From the NCBI GenBank assembly GCA_963738545.1, contig CAVTXA010000002.1, forward strand, positions 1 through 64,000: 64,000 nucleotides of DNA. Direction: 5' to 3'. Below the pieces are notes generated by a model, which had not been told where the DNA came from, made no database searches, and saw only the letters and a program-made list of their open reading frames with translations. Below, piece by piece: positions 25,736 to 33,297 of this stretch (within the stretch, counting starts at the first letter, position 1; each line of letters opens with the position of its first letter). This DNA is from Bog-756 sp963738545 (GTDB lineage Bacteria; Actinomycetota; Acidimicrobiia; Acidimicrobiales; RAAP-2). Both the position numbers and the translations under genes were made by a program.

Positions 25736-26887
25736 GTGAGCTCGGGTGGCGGAGCCGAGGAGAAGTTCTCCCTCTCCATGGACGTGGTCCGGTCCGAGGC
25801 GGTGGTGTCCGTCCAGGGCGCGCTCGACGACCCCGCCCTGGTCGAGCTGATCGGCCTACTCGACACCGTCATCGCCAGTGGGTACTCGTCGATGATCCTC
25901 GATCTGGTGGGGGTCGACTCGCTGGCCCCGGCGGGTCCGGCCGCCATCGCCACGGCCGCACAGCGCCTGGCCGCCCAGGACCGGCGGCTGTCCATCCGAT
26001 CGCCCTCGAGGGTGATCGAGCAACGGCTGGTCGCCGACGGACTCGCCCACCTCATCGTCGACGAGGAGTTCGAGCTGATGCCCGGGCGACCCGCACAGCC
26101 CTCCGCGGTCATCGCCCGGGTGCCCGACAACGCCGGTCCCGTCCCTCCCGGGGCCGGCCCCGCCGGTCGGTTCGTCGAGCGGGCCGGAGCCATCCCGACC
26201 GACACCGACCTGGTCGACGCCGCCCTGCGCCTGGTGGTCGAGCTGGCCCGGACCACCGTCGCCGGGGCCGACGGGGTCAGCGTCTCCCTGCGCCGCCACG
26301 GCCAACTGGCCACCGTGGCGGCCAGCGACACGACGATCTTGGAGATGGACGCCGAGCAGTACGCCGCCGGCGAGGGCCCGTGCGTCGACGCCTCGGTCAA
26401 GGGCCGTCGGTTCCACGCCCGGTCACTGGACGATGAGGACCGCTGGCCGACCTTCACCCCCAAGGCCAGGGCACTGGGCATCCAGGCCATCCTGTCCTCG
26501 CCCCTGGTGGCCCACAGCCACTCCGTCGGGGCCCTCAACATCTACTCCCTGCAGCCGTGGGCCTTCGACGGCGACGATCAGAATCTGGCCATGCGCTTCG
26601 CCACCGAGGTCTCGGCCATCCTGACCGATGCCGGCGTCGACATCAGCGACGACCGGCGATCCGAGCGCTTCCAGGCCTCCCTCCGATCGCGGGAGGTGAT
26701 CGCCCAGGCCCAGGGGGTGATCATGGAACGTGACGGCATCACCGAGGACCAGGCGTACACCGTGCTCCGTGTGCACTCCCAGCGCACGGGCATCTCACTT
26801 CGGGCGTGGGCGGAGGAGGTCACCGGGTCGACCCGACCCGGTCATCCGCTGCTCGGACCCCGACGTGACGACGGTCACCGTGACTGA
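25736..26887 (+). CDS. STAS-GAF-ANTAR fusion regulator
   Basis: A 383-residue protein joining three domains. A STAS-like domain (about residues 10-115) contains SVQGALDDPALVELIGLLDT and the loop GVDSLAPAGPAAIATAAQRL. A GAF domain (about 155-310) contains GADGVSVSLRRHGQLATVAA, AGEGPCVDA and SSPLVAHSHSVGALNIYSLQ. The ANTAR domain (about 315-375) contains RSREVIAQAQGVIMERDGIT. By my alignment the phosphorylated Ser of anti-sigma antagonists is replaced in the STAS loop. GTG 25736 is chosen because GGGGAGGG lies just upstream; GTG 25673 would add 21 Pro-rich residues. It is divergent from the other ANTAR gene. Confidence 0.8.
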   Translation: MSSGGGAEEKFSLSMDVVRSEAVVSVQGALDDPALVELIGLLDTVIASGYSSMILDLVGVDSLAPAGPAAIATAAQRLAAQDRRLSIRSPSRVIEQRLVADGLAHLIVDEEFELMPGRPAQPSAVIARVPDNAGPVPPGAGPAGRFVERAGAIPTDTDLVDAALRLVVELARTTVAGADGVSVSLRRHGQLATVAASDTTILEMDAEQYAAGEGPCVDASVKGRRFHARSLDDEDRWPTFTPKARALGIQAILSSPLVAHSHSVGALNIYSLQPWAFDGDDQNLAMRFATEVSAILTDAGVDISDDRRSERFQASLRSREVIAQAQGVIMERDGITEDQAYTVLRVHSQRTGISLRAWAEEVTGSTRPGHPLLGPRRDDGHRD

Positions 26888-27131
26888 GGCGGAGCCCGAC
26901 CACTTCGACCGCTTCCGGAGGGATGCCGGTCTGACCCGGGGCGAGCTGTGGCTCCGCTACTTCGAGCTGGGCGGCATGAGCTCGGCCTTCCAGATGGAGG
27001 CCTTCCTCTACGGCGCCCTCGAGCCGACGGCCCACGATCACGACGTCATCGCCCACGCCCTCAACGAGCGGTTCGTCGAGCTCGGGGGCAACCACCCGGT
27101 CCCCTACGCCAGCGACGGCGCACCCGACTGA
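26865..27131 (+). CDS. Small acidic unknown protein after the ANTAR gene
   Basis: An 88-residue product from GTG 26865 (GTG 26880 is an alternative), overlapping the end of the STAS-GAF-ANTAR gene. It reads FDRFRRDAGLTRGELWLRYF, ELGGMSSAFQMEAFLYGALE, then HDVIAHALNERFVELGG. It is helical and acidic, with no membrane segment. I do not recognise the family. The overlap indicates co-translation, so it may work with the regulator. Confidence 0.6.
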   Translation: MTTVTVTEAEPDHFDRFRRDAGLTRGELWLRYFELGGMSSAFQMEAFLYGALEPTAHDHDVIAHALNERFVELGGNHPVPYASDGAPD

Positions 27132-27249
27132 CAGCCGCGCGGCCGGACCGGCGGTCGGTCGGCGAGGTGCCGGGGACCGGTTGCGGCTGTCAGGATCCGC
27201 GGCGTCCTTGCTACCCTTCGGCTCCGTTCCCCGACGAGAGCGAGCAGCC

Positions 27250-28305
27250 ATGACGACCGACCCCGGCACTTCACCGCCGACGCCCCTCGACGAGCTCGGC
27301 TTCTACACCTTGGCCGGGCAGGCCCGTTCGTCCCGCGACCTCGTCGGCGAGGTCCGCCTGGCCGAGGAGATGGGCCTGGGGTCGGCCTTCATCTCGGAGC
27401 GCTTCGACAAGAAGGAGGCGGCCGTCTTGTCCGGTGCGGCCGGGGCGGTGAGCGAGCGCATGTCCATCGTCACGGCGGCCACCAACCACAACACCCGCCA
27501 CCCGATGATCACCGCCGGGATGGCCCGCACCATGCAGAGCCTCACCGGGGGGAGGTTCGTGCTCGGACTCGGGCGTGGGATCCCGATCATCCAGGACACC
27601 TACGGCATGGGACGCATCACCACGGCCCAGCTCGAGGACTTCGCCGGCATCATGAAGCGCCTCTTCCGGGGGGAGGCCATCATCGGCCATGACGGCCCGT
27701 GCGGCTCCTACCCCGTGCTGTACCTGGCGGCCATCGACGAGGACCTGCCCCTCGGTCTCGTGGCCTTCGGGCCGCACTCGCTGGCCCTCGGCGGCCGCTG
27801 CTTCGACCGGGTGATCCTGCACACCTTCTTCACCGAGGAGACCACCCGGCGGTGTGTGGCCACGGTCAAGGAGTCGGCCGAGCGGGCCGGGCGGGACCCG
27901 GACGAGGTGCAGGTGTGGTCCTGCCTGGCCACCATCGGGGACCACCTCGACGAGGACCGCCGGCTGATGAAGACGGTGGGACGCCTGGCCTCCTACCTCC
28001 AGGGCTACGGGGACCTGATGGTGCGGACCAACGGCTGGGACCCGGCCGTGCTCGACCGCTTCCGGTCCGACGAGATGGTGGCCGGCTTCATGGGCGGCAT
28101 CGACGCCACCGCCACCACGGCCCAGCTCGAGCACCTGGCCACCCTCATCCCCGACGAGTGGCTCGCCCCGAGCGCCACCGGGACCGCGGCGCAGTGTGCC
28201 GAAACCGTCCGGGGCCAGCTGGCCATGGGATGTGACGGGGTCATCCTGCACGGCGCCACGCCGAGTGAGCTGGAGCCGATCGTCGCCGCCTACCGGGCCC
28301 GCTGA
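27250..28305 (+). CDS. LLM-class F420-dependent oxidoreductase (TIGR03857-like)
   Basis: A 351-residue luciferase-like TIM-barrel enzyme expected to use coenzyme F420. Family blocks include GFYTLAGQARSSRDLVGEVR, EEMGLGSAFISERFDKKEAA, TAATNHNTRHPMITAGMART, GGRFVLGLGRGI and FAGIMKRLFRGEAIIGHDGP. The C-terminal block ETVRGQLAMGCDGVILHGAT is typical. The substrate is not evident. ATG 27250 is chosen over upstream in-frame codons because homology begins just after it; the ribosome site (ACGAGAGCGAG) is weak. Confidence 0.82.
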   Translation: MTTDPGTSPPTPLDELGFYTLAGQARSSRDLVGEVRLAEEMGLGSAFISERFDKKEAAVLSGAAGAVSERMSIVTAATNHNTRHPMITAGMARTMQSLTGGRFVLGLGRGIPIIQDTYGMGRITTAQLEDFAGIMKRLFRGEAIIGHDGPCGSYPVLYLAAIDEDLPLGLVAFGPHSLALGGRCFDRVILHTFFTEETTRRCVATVKESAERAGRDPDEVQVWSCLATIGDHLDEDRRLMKTVGRLASYLQGYGDLMVRTNGWDPAVLDRFRSDEMVAGFMGGIDATATTAQLEHLATLIPDEWLAPSATGTAAQCAETVRGQLAMGCDGVILHGATPSELEPIVAAYRAR

Positions 28306-28570
28306 TCCGCCGGGTGCCACCCGCCCGGCCGACCGGCCGCGACGGGTGGTCCCGCCGTTTCGCCTTCCACCTCCGGCCGCACGTCCCCCCGAAGGCCCCG
28401 GGTCTGACCGCGACGCTCCGCTACGGGTGGTTCCTCTGCTGACGCAAACGGTCCGCTACCCCGACGGCGTCGAGGGCTCCGCCATGTCCGTCCGGTAGAG
28501 GTGCATCCCGGACGAGTGGGCGAGGCGAGAGCACGCGGCGCTGCGGATGCCGCCGCTCCGGGGGAAGCAG
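28306..28570. other. Intergenic spacer between the LLM gene and a converging membrane gene
   Basis: About 265 bases of GC-rich sequence with no convincing gene on either strand. It contains inverted GC-rich segments near 28312-28360 (CGGGTGCCACCCG) that may form terminator-like hairpins after the LLM gene, without a T-run. Confidence 0.3.
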
Positions 28571-28870
28571 TCAGGAGTGCTGGACCGACGGCCGGGCGCG
28601 GAACGTGTCGTGGATGAGCATGTACCGCATCGACCAGAACCCCGGGCGTGGCTCGGGGAGTTCGTGACGGGACCACAGGAACCCCACCACCATCACGGCG
28701 GCGCAGGCGAGCCAGATGACCATCCCGGCAGCCAAGACCCACGGGGTGCCGCCCATCGACTCCACGATCAGTCCTGCGACGACGATCGCCAGTCCGCCAG
28801 CCCCCACCCGGAGGGCCCACACGGCCATCCTCCAGTGTCCGTCGTGCTGCAGCTGCGCCGACTCCTCCAT
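28571..28870 (-). CDS. Small two-helix membrane protein
   Basis: A 99-residue protein from ATG 28870. A short polar start (ESAQLQHDGHWRMAVWALRV) is followed by two membrane helices (about 20-38, GAGGLAIVVAGLIVESMG, and 42-62, WVLAAGMVIWLACAAVMVVG) and a cytoplasmic tail RHELPEPRPGFWSMRYMLIH. No family name comes to mind. Codon use and helices support a real gene. It is isolated, reading away from the inverted-repeat segment. Confidence 0.65.
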   Translation of the reverse strand: MEESAQLQHDGHWRMAVWALRVGAGGLAIVVAGLIVESMGGTPWVLAAGMVIWLACAAVMVVGFLWSRHELPEPRPGFWSMRYMLIHDTFRARPSVQHS

Positions 28871-28968
28871 AGAGCCAATTCTTCCACCATTGCGGGCTGC
28901 GGTACAGGGCCATTGGTCCTCAGGGACGGTCGGTTCTCCGGGGGGGCGGACGACCCCTCCAGTCCCAT

Positions 28969-28986
28969 TAGGTGAGATGGAGTATC
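28969..28986 (+). repeat. Left copy of an 18-bp inverted repeat
   Basis: TAGGTGAGATGGAGTATC here is the exact reverse complement of the copy at 30291-30308. The two face each other across 1.3 kb holding one secreted-protein gene. Identity stops at the ends of the 18 bases. Confidence 0.9.
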
Positions 28987-29096
28987 GGTTGCAGCGAAGG
29001 TTTCGCCGCGCGACGATGTGGCCGGCTAACGGCGGGCGGAGCTTTCTGGACGGCGACCTGCTCGGCGGGACAAAACAGGAGGTCGGAGGAGTGCTC

Positions 29097-29918
29097 ATGC
29101 GCCGGTTGATACTTGCTGCTTCACTTCTGGTTCTTGGCTTTGGTGTAACAGGAGTCGCGGAGAGCGTTCCCGCTGGGGCTGCCGTTCCCGCCGGGGCGGT
29201 GTCCGGCGGGTTCACCTGCACCGGAACATCGGGCAGCTCACAGCTGATCCCCGCCGGGGTGTACGCGTCGATCACCATGCCTCCTACCTCCTCCTGCTTT
29301 ACGGTCGGTGCCGTGACCGTCACCGGTCCAGTCACCCTCCAGCACGCGTCGGGGCTGGGCGTCTATTCCGGGAGCCTGACGGTAGACGGCAGCGTCAAGG
29401 TTGGTGATGGAGCTGCCTTTGGGGCGCTGGCCAACGGAATACCTATCACGGTGAACGGCCCGCTGTTCGTCCAGACCGACGGGTACGCCTATCTGTCGAC
29501 AGGAAGTGTCAACGGCCCCGTCCTCGCCACCGCGGCCTCTGGCATCTACCTTTCCTCCCTTCGTGTCAGCGGCTCCCTCACAGTGGTCGGCGGGGGCGGA
29601 GATAACCCCGGCGAGGACGCGTTGGGCAACCTCGATTATCGGGCTGTGATCCTCCAGTCCGACATCATCTCTGGGCCGGTGACCGAGATCGGCTACGCCG
29701 GGAAAGGCGCCACCAACGGCTTCGGGAGCATCGTCTTGGGGAACCAGAGCGGTCCCATGACGTTCATCGCCAACACGGTGGCACCCATCGTTCTTCAATC
29801 CAACGTCGTCCATGGACCAGCGACCTGCTTCGGCAACAACCCGCTACCGGTCAATGGGGGATCGAACAGCGTTGCTGGTCCAATCCTTGGATCTCAGGGC
29901 ACGCAGTGCTTCGGGTGA
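29097..29918 (+). CDS. Secreted beta-repeat protein between inverted repeats
   Basis: A 273-residue protein with a clear signal peptide (MRRLILAASLLVLGFGVTGV, cleavage near residue 28 after an AGA-type site). The mature part is Gly/Val/Ser/Thr-rich with repeated turns of the form V-x-G-P-V (VTVTGPVTLQHASGLGVYSG, TVNGPLFVQTDGYAYLSTGS, GPVLATAASGIYLSSLRVSG), which would suit a right-handed beta-helix. Four Cys in the mature chain (two near the start, two near the end) could form disulfides. A strong ribosome site (GGAGGTCGGAGGA) precedes ATG 29097. Function is unknown; a surface or matrix role is a guess. Confidence 0.65.
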   Translation: MRRLILAASLLVLGFGVTGVAESVPAGAAVPAGAVSGGFTCTGTSGSSQLIPAGVYASITMPPTSSCFTVGAVTVTGPVTLQHASGLGVYSGSLTVDGSVKVGDGAAFGALANGIPITVNGPLFVQTDGYAYLSTGSVNGPVLATAASGIYLSSLRVSGSLTVVGGGGDNPGEDALGNLDYRAVILQSDIISGPVTEIGYAGKGATNGFGSIVLGNQSGPMTFIANTVAPIVLQSNVVHGPATCFGNNPLPVNGGSNSVAGPILGSQGTQCFG

Positions 29919-30290
29919 GGCTGACAGCCTGTCGGTCGTAGTAAGCATCGGGGACACTCTCAACTCATACGCTGCGCATCATCCGGGCCAGTGCGGGTCG
30001 CCCTTACAACTAGGCGGTGTAGCGAATGGTGATGCTGCCGCCCGCATCGTCAACTAAGCGTCCGATGCCACTGAGCTCATTGCAACGTCTCCGGCGGGAG
30101 ACGACGGTGCCCTCCGAACGTAGGACCAGTCTCCAGCCATTAACCACGCGTGTAGGTGCGCTCGCAGTCGAACTCCCACCTCTCGGGTTCACCGAATGCG
30201 CCGGCCTGCCTGATGCCGTCGACGGCCGTGTCTGACAACGGTGCGTAGGACGCCGTGCCGCCGGTGGACCGCTTTGCCCCATGAAACCGG

Positions 30291-30308
30291 GATACTCCAT
30301 CTCACCTA
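30291..30308 (-). repeat. Right copy of the 18-bp inverted repeat
   Basis: GATACTCCATCTCACCTA on the plus strand is the exact reverse complement of 28969-28986. It lies 20 bases before the -35 of the PadR promoter. Confidence 0.9.
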
Positions 30309-30328
30309 TTTGCCGTTCCGGCGACCCC

Positions 30329-30357
30329 TTGACAAGGAGTACATCGCGATATATCGT
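30329..30357 (+). promoter_or_regulatory. PadR-gene promoter with overlapping AT-rich palindrome
   Basis: A consensus -35 TTGACA (30329-30334) is followed after 17 bases by TATCGT (30352-30357). The perfect palindrome CGATATATCG (30347-30356) overlaps the -10 and is embedded in an AT-rich run rare in this genome. This is a likely self-regulation operator for the PadR protein. Confidence 0.55.
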
Positions 30358-30449
30358 TATACAACGTGAGCGGTCGGAAGATCGGCTCCACAAGCCTTCG
30401 GGACCGGCATTCCGGTCGGCCCGGAACGAGATCAAGGAGAAACAACCTG

Positions 30450-31145
30450 ATGCATGGACACAAACGATTCGACGACAGCACGACCGGCCCCGAAGCCGGA
30501 CCGGGACTCCCCGGCCGACGGGACCGCTACGACCGCTTCGGCGGTGCCCCCCGGGGACGGGGTGGCGGCCGGGGCCGCGGCCGGGACGACGCCTTCGGCT
30601 TCGGAGGTGGGCGTCACGGAGCCTTCGGCCCGGGCTTCGGACCCCCGATGTTCGGACGGGGCCCGAAGCGCGGACGGGGGGACGTCCGGGCGGCCATCCT
30701 CGCCCTCCTGGCCGAGGAGCCGATGCACGGCTACCAGATCATCACCGAGCTGACCGAGCGCAGTGGGGGCGTGTGGCGACCCAGCCCGGGCTCGGTCTAC
30801 CCGACCCTCCAGGCCATGGAGGACCAGGGTCTGGTGACCGCGGACAAGAACGAGGGCCGCAGGGTCTTCAGCCTGACGCCCGACGGCCGCACCGTGGCCG
30901 AGGAGGCCGGTGAGGGGCCCGCTCCGTGGGAGCAGGCGGCCAAGGGTGCCAACCGCTCACTGGTCGACCTCCGGGGCCTCATCGGCGAAGTGGCCGGAGC
31001 GGCCATGCAGGTCGGTCGGTCGGGCAGCGAGGGCCAGGTCAAGGCGGTGGGCGAGATCCTGGCCGACACCCGTCGGCGCATCTACCTGGTGCTGGCCGAC
31101 GGGGCCCAGGACAGCCACGACGCCGGGGCGGATCCCGCCTCGTGA
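30450..31145 (+). CDS. PadR-family transcriptional regulator with Gly/Arg-rich N-terminus
   Basis: A 231-residue regulator. About 75 N-terminal residues are rich in Gly, Arg, Asp and Phe (RFGGAPRGRGGGRGRGRDD, GRHGAFGPGFGPPMFGRGPK) and look disordered. The winged-helix domain follows: RGDVRAAILALLAEEPMHGY, ELTERSGGVWRPSPGSVYPT, LVTADKNEGRRVFSLTPDGR. A C-terminal helical dimerisation region ends the protein. ATG 30450 has AAGGAGA 9 bases upstream. Its stop overlaps the ferredoxin GTG, so regulator and ferredoxin are co-translated. PadR proteins usually repress efflux or stress genes. Confidence 0.8.
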   Translation: MHGHKRFDDSTTGPEAGPGLPGRRDRYDRFGGAPRGRGGGRGRGRDDAFGFGGGRHGAFGPGFGPPMFGRGPKRGRGDVRAAILALLAEEPMHGYQIITELTERSGGVWRPSPGSVYPTLQAMEDQGLVTADKNEGRRVFSLTPDGRTVAEEAGEGPAPWEQAAKGANRSLVDLRGLIGEVAGAAMQVGRSGSEGQVKAVGEILADTRRRIYLVLADGAQDSHDAGADPAS

Positions 31146-31498
31146 CGCCGGACCCCGAACGGCTGGCCAAACAGCGCCGGGCCGCCGCTCACCCGGATCG
31201 TCCGGGTGAGCGGTGCTCGGCCCCGGCCGGCACCTTCCGACCGGTCGTCGACCACAGCCGGTGCGAGGGGAAGCGGGACTGCATCGACGTCTGTCCCAAC
31301 GACGTGTTCGAGGTCCGTCGCATCGACGACACCGACTATCGGGACCTGGGTCGGCTGTCCCGGCTGAAGGTCCGGGCCCACGGCATGGTCACCGCCTACA
31401 CGCCCCGCGGCGACGACTGCCGGGCCTGCGGACTGTGCGTGGTGGCCTGCCCCGAGCAGGCCATCGTCCTGACCCCCGGGCTGGGCACCGGAGCGTGA
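31142..31498 (+). CDS. Dicluster ferredoxin coupled to the PadR gene
   Basis: A 118-residue protein from GTG 31142 (GTGA overlap with the regulator stop). The first cluster motif is CEGKRDCIDVCP (C-x5-C-x3-CP), which lacks one of the usual Cys, and the second is CRACGLCVVACP. This fits a 7Fe or modified 8Fe ferredoxin carrying electrons in the cytoplasm. The first 30 residues are a polar Arg-rich extension. It converges on pyrE with about 50 bases between ends. Confidence 0.8.
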   Translation: MTPDPERLAKQRRAAAHPDRPGERCSAPAGTFRPVVDHSRCEGKRDCIDVCPNDVFEVRRIDDTDYRDLGRLSRLKVRAHGMVTAYTPRGDDCRACGLCVVACPEQAIVLTPGLGTGA

Positions 31499-31549
31499 CC
31501 GACACCGGTCTGCCGGCACCGGATCGCCCGGCGTGGGGCGGGACACTCC

Positions 31550-32119
31550 CTAGGCCCCCTCGTAGGTGAAGCCCAGGTCCGGTGCCGTCAACAGGGCACG
31601 GAAGGGCAGCCCTTCGGCCTCGGCCATGGCCGCCACCGTTCCCCCGCGGTCCACCACGGCCACGAGGAGGACCGGGACCGCACCGGCCTCGATGACGGCG
31701 TGGGCCGCCTCGAGCAGCGACGTCCCTCGGGTGACCGTGTCCTCGGTGATGACCACCCGGTCACCGGGATCGAGGGCCCCGGCGATCCGGCCTCCACCCC
31801 CGTGGTCCTTGGCCTCCTTGCGGACGCTGAACGCCTTCAGTCGACGGCCGCGGGTGGCGGCCACACCGGCGGTCACGAAGGCCACCGGGTCGGCACCCAT
31901 GGTCAGCCCGCCGATGGCGTCGGCCTCGGGTGGGATGACCGACAGCACACCGTCGGCCACCAACACCATGGCCTCGGGTCGGCACACCGTCTGTTTGGAG
32001 TCGATGAACCACGAGCTCTTCCGTCCCGACTTGAGGGTGAAGTCGCCGCGCTTGACCGAGTGCTCCAGCAGGTGGGAGCGCAGCGCCTCGAACTCGCTGG
32101 CCGGCAGGGACCCGCTCAT
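31550..32119 (-). CDS. pyrE: Orotate phosphoribosyltransferase
   Basis: Joins orotate and PRPP to orotidine 5'-phosphate in pyrimidine synthesis. The 189-residue protein has the start SVKRGDFTLKSGRKSSWFID, the catalytic loop FSVRKEAKDHGGGGRI and the PRPP motif RVVITEDTVTRGTSLLEAAH (about residues 120-139). The PRPP motif has Thr where Val is common (EDTVTRG). Its ATG overlaps the purM stop by four bases, so a pyrimidine gene is placed at the end of a purine operon. PRPP use is common to both pathways. Confidence 0.85.
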   Translation of the reverse strand: MSGSLPASEFEALRSHLLEHSVKRGDFTLKSGRKSSWFIDSKQTVCRPEAMVLVADGVLSVIPPEADAIGGLTMGADPVAFVTAGVAATRGRRLKAFSVRKEAKDHGGGGRIAGALDPGDRVVITEDTVTRGTSLLEAAHAVIEAGAVPVLLVAVVDRGGTVAAMAEAEGLPFRALLTAPDLGFTYEGA

Positions 32120-33297
32120 GCCGGGGGCACCGGGACCCGGTCACCGGACCGGGGTGTGGGCGGGCCGCCTGGTCGGTCGGGCCAGAACCCCGGACCGGCG
32201 AACGTCACCCCGTGGTTGCCCTCCTCCACCCGGCCCACCACGGCGGCGTCGACCCCGGCACCGCTGAGAGCGTCCAAGGCGTCGTCGGCGCTGGCCGGGT
32301 CCACGGTCATGACCATGCCGAGACCCAGGTTGAACACCCGGGCCATCTCGTCATCGGCCACGTACCCCAGCCGGCGGATCTCCCCGAAGATGGGCGGCAC
32401 CTCCCAGGTGCCCCGGTCGAGGACGGCACGGAGCCCCTCGTGGGGCAGGGCCCGGGGGATGTTGCCCTCGAACCCCCCGCCGGTGATGTGGGCCACGGCG
32501 TGGACGTCGGCTGCTCCGATGGCGGCCCGGACGGCCGGTGTGTAGAGCACCGAGGGCCGGAGCAGCTCGTCGGCCAGGGTGACCCGGGCACCGGGCCAGG
32601 CCGGGGCGTCGAAGGCCCGGCCGGCCCGCTCCAGCAGCACGTGGCGGGCCAGGGTGTAGCCGTTGCACCGGAGGCCGGGCGAGGCCAGTCCGATGAGGAC
32701 GTCGCCGTGGCGGACCCGGGCCGGGCCCAGGATCTCGTCCCGTTCGACCACGCCGACGGCGAAGCCGACCAGGTCGAACTCCCCGGGCTTCATCACCCCG
32801 GGATGCTCGGCCATCTCGCCCCCGATGAGGCCGGCCCCCACCTGCCGGCACCCGTCGGCCACCCCGGAGACCAGCTCGGCCATCTGGGTCGGCTCCACCG
32901 AGCCCGACGAGATGTAGTCCAGCAGGAACAGCGGCTCGGCCCCCTGGCAGACGAGGTCGTCCACGCACATGGCCACCAGGTCGATGCCGATGGTGTCGAA
33001 CCGGCCCAGGACCTGGGCCACCAGCGCCTTGGTCCCCACCCCGTCGGTGCCGGCCACCAGCACGGGGTGGTGGTAGCGGCCGTCGGGATCCAACTCGAAG
33101 AGCCCCCCGAAGTCACCCAGTCCGCCGAGGATCTCGGGACGGTGGGTCGAGGCCACCAGGGGCTTGATCAGGTCGACGGCGCGTTCCCCGGCGTCGATGT
33201 CCACCCCGGCACCGGCGTAGGTGGCGGGCGTGCGGGAGGCGGTGTGCCCGACGGCGGGGTCGGTGGGCGGCGGGATCGGGTCGGCGGACCCGGTCAC
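32116..33297 (-). CDS. purM: Phosphoribosylformylglycinamidine cyclo-ligase (AIR synthetase)
   Basis: Closes the imidazole ring (FGAM + ATP to AIR). The 393-residue protein has YAGAGVDIDAGERAVDLIKP at the start, the ATP loop VAGTDGVGTKALVAQ, PLFLLDYISSG, and the late motif HITGGGFEGNIPRALP. A tail of about 25 Pro/Gly-rich residues exceeds the usual end. GTG 33297 overlaps the purF stop (GTGA), and the stop overlaps pyrE. Confidence 0.95.
   Translation of the reverse strand: MTGSADPIPPPTDPAVGHTASRTPATYAGAGVDIDAGERAVDLIKPLVASTHRPEILGGLGDFGGLFELDPDGRYHHPVLVAGTDGVGTKALVAQVLGRFDTIGIDLVAMCVDDLVCQGAEPLFLLDYISSGSVEPTQMAELVSGVADGCRQVGAGLIGGEMAEHPGVMKPGEFDLVGFAVGVVERDEILGPARVRHGDVLIGLASPGLRCNGYTLARHVLLERAGRAFDAPAWPGARVTLADELLRPSVLYTPAVRAAIGAADVHAVAHITGGGFEGNIPRALPHEGLRAVLDRGTWEVPPIFGEIRRLGYVADDEMARVFNLGLGMVMTVDPASADDALDALSGAGVDAAVVGRVEEGNHGVTFAGPGFWPDRPGGPPTPRSGDRVPVPPA

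Larger units (their letters stand above)
29919..30449 (+). other. Non-coding interval holding the right repeat and the PadR promoter
   Basis: About 530 bases without a convincing gene. Short open frames on both strands have no ribosome site and unremarkable composition. The interval contains the right 18-bp repeat (30291-30308), a strong -35 and an AT-rich palindrome before the PadR gene (30329-30357). Confidence 0.5.

Noticed and set aside
28969..30308. Classic insertion sequence
   Set aside because: No transposase, and bases flanking the 18-bp repeats show no direct duplication; recorded only as an inverted-repeat-flanked cassette.
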